A stretch of 7,491 nucleotides of DNA from Bifidobacterium breve. GTDB lineage: Bacteria > Actinomycetota > Actinomycetes > S36-B12 > UBA5976. Made by a program: the position numbers and the translations under genes. Below are positions 1-5,291 of the stretch, piece by piece (positions within the stretch are counted from its first letter, which is position 1; each line of letters begins with the position of its first letter). The stretch spans positions 1-7,491 of the forward strand of contig CAMATO010000047.1 in assembly GCA_945861165.1 (NCBI GenBank), written 5' to 3'. The notes under the pieces were generated by a model that was not told the DNA's origin, searched no databases, and saw only the letters and a program-made list of their open reading frames with translations.

Positions 1-177
1 AATGCTTTCGGGTAGCACAGATTTAACTGTGGCTTTTGTGCCCACAGGAATAAATGCAGGAGTTTTGATCTCTCCGTGGGGTGTATGAATTGTTCCAACG
101 CGTCCAAGTGGTTTGGAGTTATTTTTCCCAGGTTGCAAGAAATTCTCAACGTTGAATTTAAATGCTTTATCGCTCAT
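1..177 (-). CDS. tgt: queuine tRNA-ribosyltransferase, N-terminal fragment (runs off left edge)
   Basis: The minus-strand frame from ATG at 177 is open to base 1 and gives 59 residues beginning MSDKAFKF. It contains GRVGTIHTPHGEIKTPAF followed by IPVGTKATVKSVLPE, which matches the conserved start of tRNA-guanine transglycosylases (GR.G...TPHG...TPAF.PVGT..TVK...PE). The family swaps guanine at the wobble position of GUN-anticodon tRNAs for queuine or a precursor. The catalytic aspartates and the zinc site lie beyond the window, so activity cannot be judged. There is no Shine-Dalgarno sequence before the ATG; a -10-like TAGATT lies 10 bases upstream, suggesting a very short leader. It follows the secreted-protein gene in the same direction with a 37-base gap containing a perfect 14-bp palindrome. 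The family call rests on the motif block and is firm despite the short length. Confidence 0.88.
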   Translation of the reverse strand, partial: MSDKAFKFNVENFLQPGKNNSKPLGRVGTIHTPHGEIKTPAFIPVGTKATVKSVLPESI

Positions 178-187
178 GATTATGAGC

Positions 188-207
188 AATCTATCTCAAC
201 GTTGAGA
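188..207 (-). promoter_or_regulatory. putative tgt promoter -10 abutted by a 14-bp perfect palindrome (candidate operator)
   Basis: On the minus strand TCTCAACGTTGAGA (207 to 194) is a perfect palindrome, followed at once by TAGATT (193 to 188), a TANNNT-type -10 element 10 bases before the tgt ATG. This would start transcription only a few bases upstream of the ATG. I see no convincing -35, so the palindrome would occupy the promoter spacer, where a bound dimeric regulator could block or replace -35 contact. The core TCAACGTTGA recurs at 146-155 and, with one change, at 243-252. The regulator is unknown; operator function is inference. Confidence 0.4.
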
Positions 208-214
208 ACGTAAG

Positions 215-1261
215 TTATCTTCTGGTCACCGTTTGAGCAAAGTTAACGTTGATACCTTCAGATACCGTTAAAGCAATAGCTATTTCACAAATTGAACCTT
301 TAGCTATTTTAACGGTGCGACCTTTTGCTGAACATTCATCTGGATTTTGCACGCTAACAACTTGAGTCATGCCTTTAGGTGCTTTGGGGATAGTGACAGA
401 TTTTGCTGAAGTTGAAACAGGAATAGCTAAGTCAACAACTTTGACAAAATTGTTGACTTTTTTATCAAGTGTTTTTGATAAATCTAAGCCATCGAGTTGT
501 TCAGCAACTGAGGCAATTATTGATTTAGAAGTCAAAGCCACCGGCACATAATCACATTGTTGACCTGATTGGTCTCCCACAGCCCAATCACTACAAACTC
601 TTAAACCAGGATTTTTGGCGGCCTTTTTACTTGCTGCAGTTTTGGCTAATTCATTTCCCGCCATGTTGGCAGCCCATTGATCAAGTAAAGCAGCTCTTTC
701 AGTAGCAGAGTACTCAAAGGTTTGATTTCCAATACCGTATCGAACAGTTGCATATTGCGGATCTTTTTCTAGTTGGGCACGAATCTCTGCAATTTTTAGG
801 GCAGCACCACTGTTATCGATTGCTTTAGCGGCTAATGGAATCGTGACACATGTACCACCGCCACCTGTTCCATTAAAAGTACTGGTGAAGGACCAAGTTT
901 TACAAACTTCTTGACCTGGATTCGCATTTGCTTCTGCTAAAGCTTGTGTTTCAGCGTTTGCTCTTTGGGTAGCAATACTTTTTTGTTCTTGACGATTTTG
1001 TGCAATGGCTTGGGAAATATCAAGAGTGCCACCCGAGTTAAGATAATTTTGAAAAACTTCTCCACCAATTAAGTTTGCTTGGTGATAGGTATCTGTGTGA
1101 CAAATTGTTTTATAACTTCCATCAGCATTAGCTTCTCCATACTTGATGGGGAAATCTGCCGGGCATGAGACATCGCCATCAAAACTAATATTTGCTTCTG
1201 CTGCTGGTGCAACTATAAAAGTTAAAAACATGGATAAAACCAGGATCAAACTTCTTTTCAT
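215..1261 (-). CDS. secreted cysteine-repeat protein of unknown function
   Basis: A 348-residue protein that I do not recognise. The N-terminus is a Sec signal peptide: MKR, a hydrophobic stretch over residues 4-18, then APAAEA with probable cleavage after Ala23. There is no lipobox cysteine and no later membrane anchor or LPXTG motif, so the product is probably released outside the cell. Mature Cys residues lie at 33, 54, 120, 138, 223, 236, 310 and 325, i.e. four pairs 13-21 apart that could form disulfides. Residues 114-148 and 217-246 share a repeat: NPG-x2-VC-x2-W, a gap, G-x2-C-x2-(I/V)P(L/V)A, then Lys. The last pair (NPDEC at 306-310, CEIAIALT at 325-332) looks like a degenerate third copy. 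Residues 84-113 are Ala/Gln/Glu-rich and probably helical. ATG at 1261 has AAGGGG five bases upstream and a good promoter, so it is likely monocistronic or leads into tgt. Confidence 0.8.
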   Translation of the reverse strand: MKRSLILVLSMFLTFIVAPAAEANISFDGDVSCPADFPIKYGEANADGSYKTICHTDTYHQANLIGGEVFQNYLNSGGTLDISQAIAQNRQEQKSIATQRANAETQALAEANANPGQEVCKTWSFTSTFNGTGGGGTCVTIPLAAKAIDNSGAALKIAEIRAQLEKDPQYATVRYGIGNQTFEYSATERAALLDQWAANMAGNELAKTAASKKAAKNPGLRVCSDWAVGDQSGQQCDYVPVALTSKSIIASVAEQLDGLDLSKTLDKKVNNFVKVVDLAIPVSTSAKSVTIPKAPKGMTQVVSVQNPDECSAKGRTVKIAKGSICEIAIALTVSEGINVNFAQTVTRR

Positions 1262-1282
1262 ATTTTCCCCTTATTGTTATTA

Positions 1283-1311
1283 GTTATAACACTAAACAAG
1301 AGGTATGACAA
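1283..1311 (-). promoter_or_regulatory. vegetative-type promoter for the secreted-protein gene
   Basis: On the minus strand TTGTCA (1311 to 1306) and TATAAC (1288 to 1283) are separated by exactly 17 bases. This is a near-consensus primary sigma factor promoter in the gap between recX and the secreted-protein gene. Transcription would start near 1276, giving a leader of about 15 bases that contains the AAGGGG ribosome binding site. The gene can therefore be expressed independently of recA-recX. Confidence 0.6.
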
Positions 1312-1328
1312 AGAAATGTCCGAAAATT

Positions 1329-1949
1329 CTATATCTCTAGTGGTAACCCATCGGGAAGATCAGTAATTACTTCTTTGGCGACCCTGAAAGCTAAATTGGA
1401 GGAATATCCTTTGCGGGCTAGCACGCTCACAATTTTTCGTAATTGGGTTTTAGCGTCATCTCTTTGCAGAGACCTAATTTTCTTGCAGGCGAGGGCAAAT
1501 GCAGCTTGAAATTCTTGATCATCACTAATTTGTGAAATTGCTTCCAAAGCTACCTCGTCAGAAACTCCTTTGGCCCTCAATTGTTGACGAAGAGCGTTTT
1601 TTCCTAACCCTTTTCGCTGATGCTGGCTAGACACATAATTGGAGGCTAATGCTTGATCATTTATTAAGCCCACTTCTTCGAATCTATCCAAGGCAACATT
1701 TGCAACCTCGTCAGAAATATCTTTATCTTTCAAATCTTTCGCTAATTCTTTGCGAGTTCTGGGGGCATGGGAAAGTCTTCTTAACAAAACTTGTTTAGCA
1801 GCATCAGCTGCTTCAATTTCTAGATTTTTTTCTACTGGAACCGGTAATTGGGTAATGGTGGCATCAATCAGATTTAATTTGAGTTCACTTTTTGTGCGGC
1901 GCCGTTTTGAGGCGGCGCCGTCTTGGTCTAGCTGTACTACTTCTCCCAT
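1329..1949 (-). CDS. recX: regulatory protein RecX
   Basis: A 206-residue protein with the three-helix RecX repeats from about residue 50 on: landmarks are LLRRLSHAPRTRKELAKDL, VALDRFEEVGLINDQALASNYV and RKGLGKNALRQQLRAKGV. RecX binds RecA filaments and modulates strand exchange and coprotease activity. The first ~48 residues are a charged, variable extension (KRRRTK at 15-20) of a kind common in actinobacteria. ATG at 1949 lies 4 bases after the recA stop with no Shine-Dalgarno sequence in between, so translation probably depends on ribosomes leaving recA. Codons 10-17 carry an all-GC stem-loop (1897-1920) that may dampen expression. recA-recX is the conserved order in the phylum. There is no clear terminator after the stop at 1329. 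Confidence 0.93.
   Translation of the reverse strand: MGEVVQLDQDGAASKRRRTKSELKLNLIDATITQLPVPVEKNLEIEAADAAKQVLLRRLSHAPRTRKELAKDLKDKDISDEVANVALDRFEEVGLINDQALASNYVSSQHQRKGLGKNALRQQLRAKGVSDEVALEAISQISDDQEFQAAFALACKKIRSLQRDDAKTQLRKIVSVLARKGYSSNLAFRVAKEVITDLPDGLPLEI
1897..1920 (-). repeat. GC-only inverted repeat (stem-loop) at the start of recX
   Basis: CGGCGCCG occurs twice, at 1897-1904 and 1913-1920, separated by 8 bases. Each copy is itself palindromic, so the pair can form an 8-bp all-GC hairpin with an 8-base loop, and each copy could also pair with its counterpart on another strand. It lies in recX codons 10-17. There is no U-tract after it on either strand, so it is not a standard intrinsic terminator. 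It stands out in an AT-rich region. Confidence 0.6.
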
Positions 1950-1953
1950 TTAA

Positions 1954-3003
1954 TTATTCGGCTGCTGCAATTGGCACAACATCAGCTTCTGGCTTCTCAA
2001 CGGTTTTGTTAAGAGCAAAAACTTCTTTGATGCGGCGTTCAATTTCGTTGGCCAAATCAGGGTTATCTTTTAAGAAGGTGCGAGCATTTTCTTTACCTTG
2101 ACCTAATTGATCGCCTTCGTAGGTGAACCATGATCCACTCTTCTTCACAATTTCGTGTTCCACACCCATATCGATTAGGCTTCCCTCACGAGAAATTCCT
2201 TCACCGAAAATGATGTCAAATTCTGCTTGTTTGAACGGTGGAGCCATTTTGTTTTTCACAACTTTGACTCGGGTTCTGTTACCCACAGCATCTGTGCCAT
2301 CTTTTAATGTTTCAATACGGCGCACATCTAAACGCACTGAAGAATAAAACTTCAATGCTTTTCCACCTGTTGTGGTTTCAGGAGATCCAAACATCACACC
2401 AATTTTTTCTCTTAATTGATTGATAAAAATTGCGGTGGTGTTTGAGTTAGCTAAGGCACCAGTCATTTTTCTTAAAGCCTGGCTCATTAACCGAGCTTGT
2501 AGACCCATGTGACTATCGCCCATTTCGCCTTCAATTTCAGCTCTAGGCACAAGTGCTGCTACCGAGTCAATTACTACAACACTTAGCGCACCGGAGCGAA
2601 CTAACATGTCAGCAATTTCTAAAGCTTGTTCACCAGTATCTGGTTGGCTTACTAGTAATGCGTCAATATCAACGCCAAGTTTTTGAGCGTAATCTGGATC
2701 GAGTGCATGTTCAGCATCGATAAATGCAGCAATACCGCCAGCTCTTTGAGCATTAGCAATTGCGTGCAATGCAACTGTAGTTTTTCCACTTGATTCTGGT
2801 CCATAAATTTCTACAACACGACCTCTTGGTAAACCACCAATACCTAAAGCGATATCTAGTGCGATTGAACCAGTAGGAATTACTTCTGCTGGTGGACGAT
2901 CTTCTTGACCCATACGCATAACTGATCCGCGTCCGAATTGACGATCGATTTGAGATAAGGCTGCTTCTAATGCTTTATCTCTGTCATTTGCCGCTGTTGC
3001 CAT
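1954..3003 (-). CDS. recA: recombinase RecA
   Basis: A 349-residue protein, the usual length for the family, with no intein. It forms ATP-dependent filaments on single-stranded DNA, catalyses homologous strand exchange and triggers LexA self-cleavage. Walker A is GPESSGKT at residues 68-75; VVVIDSVAALVPRAE is the Walker B strand with the following loop; GLQARLMSQALRKM and INQLREKIGVMFG-PETTTGGKALKFY are signature blocks covering the L1/L2 DNA-binding loops. The C-terminal tail is short and acidic/Ala-rich. ATG at 3003 is supported by AAAGAAAGGG ending 6 bases upstream. The 154-bp upstream gap holds an SOS box and a PafBC-type promoter. The stop is followed 4 bases later by recX. Confidence 0.98.
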   Translation of the reverse strand: MATAANDRDKALEAALSQIDRQFGRGSVMRMGQEDRPPAEVIPTGSIALDIALGIGGLPRGRVVEIYGPESSGKTTVALHAIANAQRAGGIAAFIDAEHALDPDYAQKLGVDIDALLVSQPDTGEQALEIADMLVRSGALSVVVIDSVAALVPRAEIEGEMGDSHMGLQARLMSQALRKMTGALANSNTTAIFINQLREKIGVMFGSPETTTGGKALKFYSSVRLDVRRIETLKDGTDAVGNRTRVKVVKNKMAPPFKQAEFDIIFGEGISREGSLIDMGVEHEIVKKSGSWFTYEGDQLGQGKENARTFLKDNPDLANEIERRIKEVFALNKTVEKPEADVVPIAAAE

Positions 3004-3047
3004 TTGTGACCCTTTCTTTTGGTCCTGTTATCTGTGCTGCTTTACCT

Positions 3048-3070
3048 AAGGTAGGTGTTAGCACTGACAT
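3048..3070 (-). promoter_or_regulatory. RecA-NDp / PafBC-type promoter of recA
   Basis: On the minus strand ATGTCAGTG (3070 to 3062), exactly 8 bases, then TACCTT (3053 to 3048). This matches the mycobacterial LexA-independent damage promoter consensus tTGTCRgtg-N8-TAnnnT at all but the weakly conserved first base. Transcription would start around 3041, leaving a leader of about 38 bases that contains the recA ribosome binding site. In mycobacteria this motif is activated by PafBC (it was earlier attributed to the ClgR homologue Rv2745c). Whether pafBC exists in this genome is not visible here. Confidence 0.7.
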
Positions 3071-3115
3071 TTGCCCGGGACCTGGTTAGAGGTTGGGGAC
3101 ATCTCTTACCTGTGG

Positions 3116-3138
3116 ACATTACTCGAACAGGTGTTCGA
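3116..3138 (-). promoter_or_regulatory. LexA SOS box with adjacent -10, second recA promoter
   Basis: TCGAACAGGTGTTCGA at 3123-3138 has perfect 7-bp inverted arms and fits the actinobacterial LexA consensus TCGAAC-N4-GTTCGA exactly. One base downstream on the minus strand is TAATGT (3121 to 3116), a TANNNT -10 candidate, so bound LexA would cover the promoter. The site lies about 120 bp before the recA start and just after the DUF3046 stop, so it most likely regulates recA(-recX). The -10 assignment is less sure than the box. Confidence 0.85.
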
Positions 3139-3157
3139 AGAATAGCAGACACGCCGT

Positions 3158-3352
3158 TTAATAACCTTGAGGTCCTAAACCCTGGTTATCCACTACCGCT
3201 TTCCACACAGTTTGGGCATCAAAACCCAGTTTCAGGGCTTCATCAACACTTACCCCACCCAGTTCAGGTAGCACAAAATCCTTAGCCCAGGATGCTGCGT
3301 ACTCTTGCCCAAAGTGTTCTCTGAGTCGGCGCCTTAATTCGGTAATCCACAT
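3158..3352 (-). CDS. DUF3046 family protein
   Basis: A 64-residue protein, MWITELRRRLREHFG at the N-terminus and ALKLGFDAQTVWKAV in the middle, matching the small DUF3046 family that sits directly upstream of recA in many actinobacteria. No function is established. There is no signal peptide or membrane segment; the N-terminal half is basic and helical, the C-terminal half resembles a short helical fold with a conserved Trp. Length is typical of the family. ATG at 3352 has only a weak AGG about 9 bases upstream; a TANNNT element (TAAATT) lies 10 bases before the ATG, so it may be near-leaderless. It is divergent from crtQ with 50 bases between, and the recA promoter region follows its stop. 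Confidence 0.85.
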   Translation of the reverse strand: MWITELRRRLREHFGQEYAASWAKDFVLPELGGVSVDEALKLGFDAQTVWKAVVDNQGLGPQGY

Positions 3353-3402
3353 AACACTGCCTAATTTAGACGTATATCGCTCCTGAAAGACTTACATTCA
3401 TC

Positions 3403-4491
3403 ATGGATTTCTACGGTTTTACTTTGTTGCTGCGCTGGGTGCTGGGTTGGTTTATTCAACCTAAATTAAGTAGCCTGCCTAAAAACACCAGCACCGCTGA
3501 AATTGCGGTGATCATTCCTGCCCGTAACGAAGAAAAAAACATATCGGTATTACTTGCCGCATTAAAAAATTCCACTATCAAACCAGCTGAAATAGTTGTG
3601 GTTGATGATCATTCCTCAGATAAAACTGCTGAACTAGCTTCAGCAAGCGGTGCTGTGGTGCTAACCGGAGCACCGCTTCCACAAGATTGGACCGGAAAAA
3701 CTTACGCCTTGCAACAAGGTATCTCTTCCACAAAATCACCAATATTACTTTTCCTTGATGCTGATACCAATCCAAAACCTGAATTAATCGGAAAACTGAT
3801 TTATACCTTGAATCAATTTGGTGGACTTGTTTCAGTGCAACCTTTTCACAAAATGAAATCTTTTTACGAACGCTTTGCCAGTGTCTTTAACCTGATTGGT
3901 GCAATCGGGGCACGCTTAGGTGAAACAAACGGTTTAGCTTTTGGACCCGTAATGATGCTTAAACGATCAGACTTATAAAAAGTTGGGGGGATGAGTGGGG
4001 TAAAGAATCAACTATTAGAAGATAGAGCACTAGGTTTACTTTTTCAGAAAAATAATCTTGCAGTAAATACTTTTATTGGCGCTAACGATGTTTCGTTTCA
4101 AATGTATCCAACTGGTCTTAAATCCTTAACTCAAGGTTTTACCAAAAATATGGCTGCCGGGTCTGTAGGTATTAGTAAAACAAGATTCTTACTTCTTTTT
4201 ACTTGGTTTAGTGGATTAGTGGCTGCTGCCTGGGAGTTGCCTTTTGCTTTTATCGCTTGGTCTCAAACAGGAACTACTCCTTCGATGTATCAATATATTT
4301 TGACTATTGGTTTTGGTGTTCAATTTTGGTGGGTTAGTAGAAAACTTGGTAACTTTAATTTCTATTTATTGTTTTATCCGTTGATGATTCTTTATTTCTT
4401 AATGGTCTTCTTTTATTCAGTCACTTTAACTTGGAAGGGCAAAGTAATTTGGAAAGATAGATTACTTGATGCTAAAGCGGGATTAAAATAA
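3403..4491 (+). pseudogene. crtQ: CrtQ-like carotenoid glycosyltransferase (GT2), interrupted by an in-frame TAA
   Basis: Read through one stop this is a 362-codon gene resembling staphylococcal CrtQ (about 375 residues), which adds glucose to 4,4'-diaponeurosporenoate at the membrane. The first 191 residues hold an N-terminal hydrophobic segment, IIPARNEE (38-44 region), the Asp pair in VVDDHSSD (68-69), DAD at 119-121, and SVQPFHKMKSFYERF followed later by FGPV (180-183). Codon 192 (3976-3978) is TAA. The same frame resumes with KVGGMSGVKNQLLED, whose Glu-Asp (206-207) is the usual GT2 acceptor-side motif, then VSFQMYPTGLKSLTQGFTKN and three membrane segments, ending WKGKVIWKDR as in CrtQ. 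Aligned from memory, the stop falls at a Tyr of the staphylococcal DYYATGGH block. The split leaves each half without part of the catalytic domain. The downstream half and crtO remain open, so the lesion is recent, an error, or bypassed. Possible -10 elements precede ATG 3403 but none is convincing. Confidence 0.8.
3991..4491 (+). CDS. possible separately translated C-terminal piece of CrtQ
   Basis: If the TAA at 3976-3978 is real, ribosomes could restart at ATG 3991, 12 bases after it and directly behind six G bases (too close to act as an ordinary Shine-Dalgarno site). The 166-residue product would have the Glu-Asp motif, the MYPTGLKSLTQGFTKN block and three membrane segments but no nucleotide-sugar DxD, so it could not be a glycosyltransferase alone. 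Its stop TAA overlaps the crtO ATG by one base. I regard it as part of the broken gene above rather than an independent gene. Confidence 0.3.
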   Translation: MSGVKNQLLEDRALGLLFQKNNLAVNTFIGANDVSFQMYPTGLKSLTQGFTKNMAAGSVGISKTRFLLLFTWFSGLVAAAWELPFAFIAWSQTGTTPSMYQYILTIGFGVQFWWVSRKLGNFNFYLLFYPLMILYFLMVFFYSVTLTWKGKVIWKDRLLDAKAGLK

Positions 4492-4958
4492 TGGAATCGT
4501 TAAAATTCGTTGTCTTAAACGTGGGAACTTGGATTTTTTGGTTTTTCTTCATTGGATATTTTGTCTCCAAATTAGGTGATGGTTTCCTGGAAAAAGATTA
4601 TCTTTTCACTAAGTTATTTAATTTTGAAAAAGATGGAACATGGTTTAGAAAATACTTAAAAATAGATAAATGGAAAGATAAAGTTCCTGAACTGGGAGGC
4701 TTTTTTGGTGGAGGCTTTCAAAAAAGAAGTGTTGGTCTTGGTCAATCCGCTCAACTTGAAATATTTATCAAAGAAACCAGAAGGGCTGAATTAGCTCACT
4801 GGTTTATGACAGCTGGATGGTTGATTACCATAATTTTTAATCCTTTATGGGCAATAGTGTTCAACATTGTTTTTGCTCATATTGTTAATTTTCCATGTTT
4901 ATTGATTCAAAGATATAACCGAGCTAGATTAATTAAAGTTTTATTAGATAAAAACTAA
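4491..4958 (+). CDS. crtO: CrtO-like glycosyl-carotenoid acyltransferase
   Basis: A 155-residue membrane protein matching staphylococcal CrtO (about 165 residues), glycosyl-4,4'-diaponeurosporenoate acyltransferase, the last enzyme of staphyloxanthin synthesis, which acylates the sugar. Shared blocks are FNFEKDGTWFRKYLKIDKWK (43-62), IKETRRAELAHW (93-104, with His103 a plausible catalytic residue) and LLIQRYNRARL (137-147). Hydrophobic segments lie at about 6-28 and 105-138. It is unrelated to the carotenoid ketolase also called CrtO. ATG 4491 overlaps the crtQ stop (TAATG), so translation is probably coupled. The reading frame is intact. By hand count the first 120 bases are only about 30% G+C, lower than the flanking genes. 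The carotenoid substrate in this organism is unknown; no other carotenoid genes lie in the window. Confidence 0.85.
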   Translation: MESLKFVVLNVGTWIFWFFFIGYFVSKLGDGFLEKDYLFTKLFNFEKDGTWFRKYLKIDKWKDKVPELGGFFGGGFQKRSVGLGQSAQLEIFIKETRRAELAHWFMTAGWLITIIFNPLWAIVFNIVFAHIVNFPCLLIQRYNRARLIKVLLDKN

Positions 4959-5251
4959 GCAGCAGCTGAATCAGATTTTTTAACAACTGGTAGCACTGTG
5001 ACACCAGCGGGTTTATTTTCAATCTGGGCCACAGCTTTAGTGACATCAAACATTAATTTTGATAACGGTAAATTCAGCGCACCACAAATAGCGCCTAACA
5101 ACTCTGATGATGGCTCTTTTTGTCCACGTTCAACTTCGCTTAGATAACCTAAAGAAACTCTGGCACTTTTAGAGATGTCTCTTAAAGATCTTTTCTGCGC
5201 ATTGCGATGCTGGCGCAATTGATCGCCCATCACTTTTCGTAAAACAATCAT
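4955..5251 (-). CDS. clgR: ClgR-family XRE transcriptional regulator of Clp protease genes
   Basis: A 98-residue protein with a Cro/C1-type helix-turn-helix at about residues 10-65. The recognition region RDISKSARVSLGYLSEVERG (24-43) and KEPSSELLGAICGALNLPLS are almost the mycobacterial/streptomycete ClgR sequence. ClgR activates clpP1P2, clpC and related genes under protein stress. The protein ends SDSAAA; in Streptomyces a C-terminal Ala-Ala makes ClgR a ClpP substrate, so the tail is probably a degradation signal. ATG at 5251 aligns with the family start; there is no Shine-Dalgarno site, but TAAAAT lies exactly 6 bases before the ATG, as in leaderless mRNAs. It is the last gene of rimO-pgsA-pncC-clgR, 40 bases after pncC. 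Its TAG overlaps the TAA of convergent crtO. Confidence 0.9.
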   Translation of the reverse strand: MIVLRKVMGDQLRQHRNAQKRSLRDISKSARVSLGYLSEVERGQKEPSSELLGAICGALNLPLSKLMFDVTKAVAQIENKPAGVTVLPVVKKSDSAAA

Positions 5252-5263
5252 TGCTCTATTTTA
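5252..5263 (-). promoter_or_regulatory. putative leaderless promoter of clgR (-10 TAAAAT)
   Basis: On the minus strand TAAAAT (5263 to 5258) is followed by six bases and then the clgR ATG. This spacing puts the transcription start on or next to the A of the start codon, the usual arrangement for actinobacterial leaderless genes, and there is no ribosome binding site. I see no good -35, nor a ClgR operator (GTTCGC-N5-GCG type). It would allow clgR to be made apart from the upstream operon. Confidence 0.45.
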
Positions 5264-5291
5264 GCCCATCTTGGACTCTTTGCCCTGATAT

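Noticed and set aside
1897..1920. The recX stem-loop as an intrinsic terminator
   Set aside because: Neither strand has a run of T after the stem, and it lies inside coding sequence; I keep it only as a possible attenuating structure.
1750..2101. Open frames on the plus strand opposite recX and recA
   Set aside because: They are shadows of well-supported minus-strand genes, with no ribosome site, no recognisable domain, and breaks that do not match gene boundaries.
3055..3285. A plus-strand small gene over the recA promoter region
   Set aside because: It overlaps the SOS box, the PafBC-type promoter and the DUF3046 gene antisense, and its translation (Pro/His/Leu-rich) has no domain-like character.
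3976..3978. Stop-codon reassignment or selenocysteine-type recoding in crtQ
   Set aside because: The stop is TAA, which is not used for selenocysteine, and recA, recX, pgsA and rimO all end in TAA here, so the codon is a normal terminator in this genome.
3403..4491. A -1/+1 programmed frameshift within crtQ
   Set aside because: Both halves are in the same reading frame; the break is an in-frame stop, so no single net frameshift can explain it.
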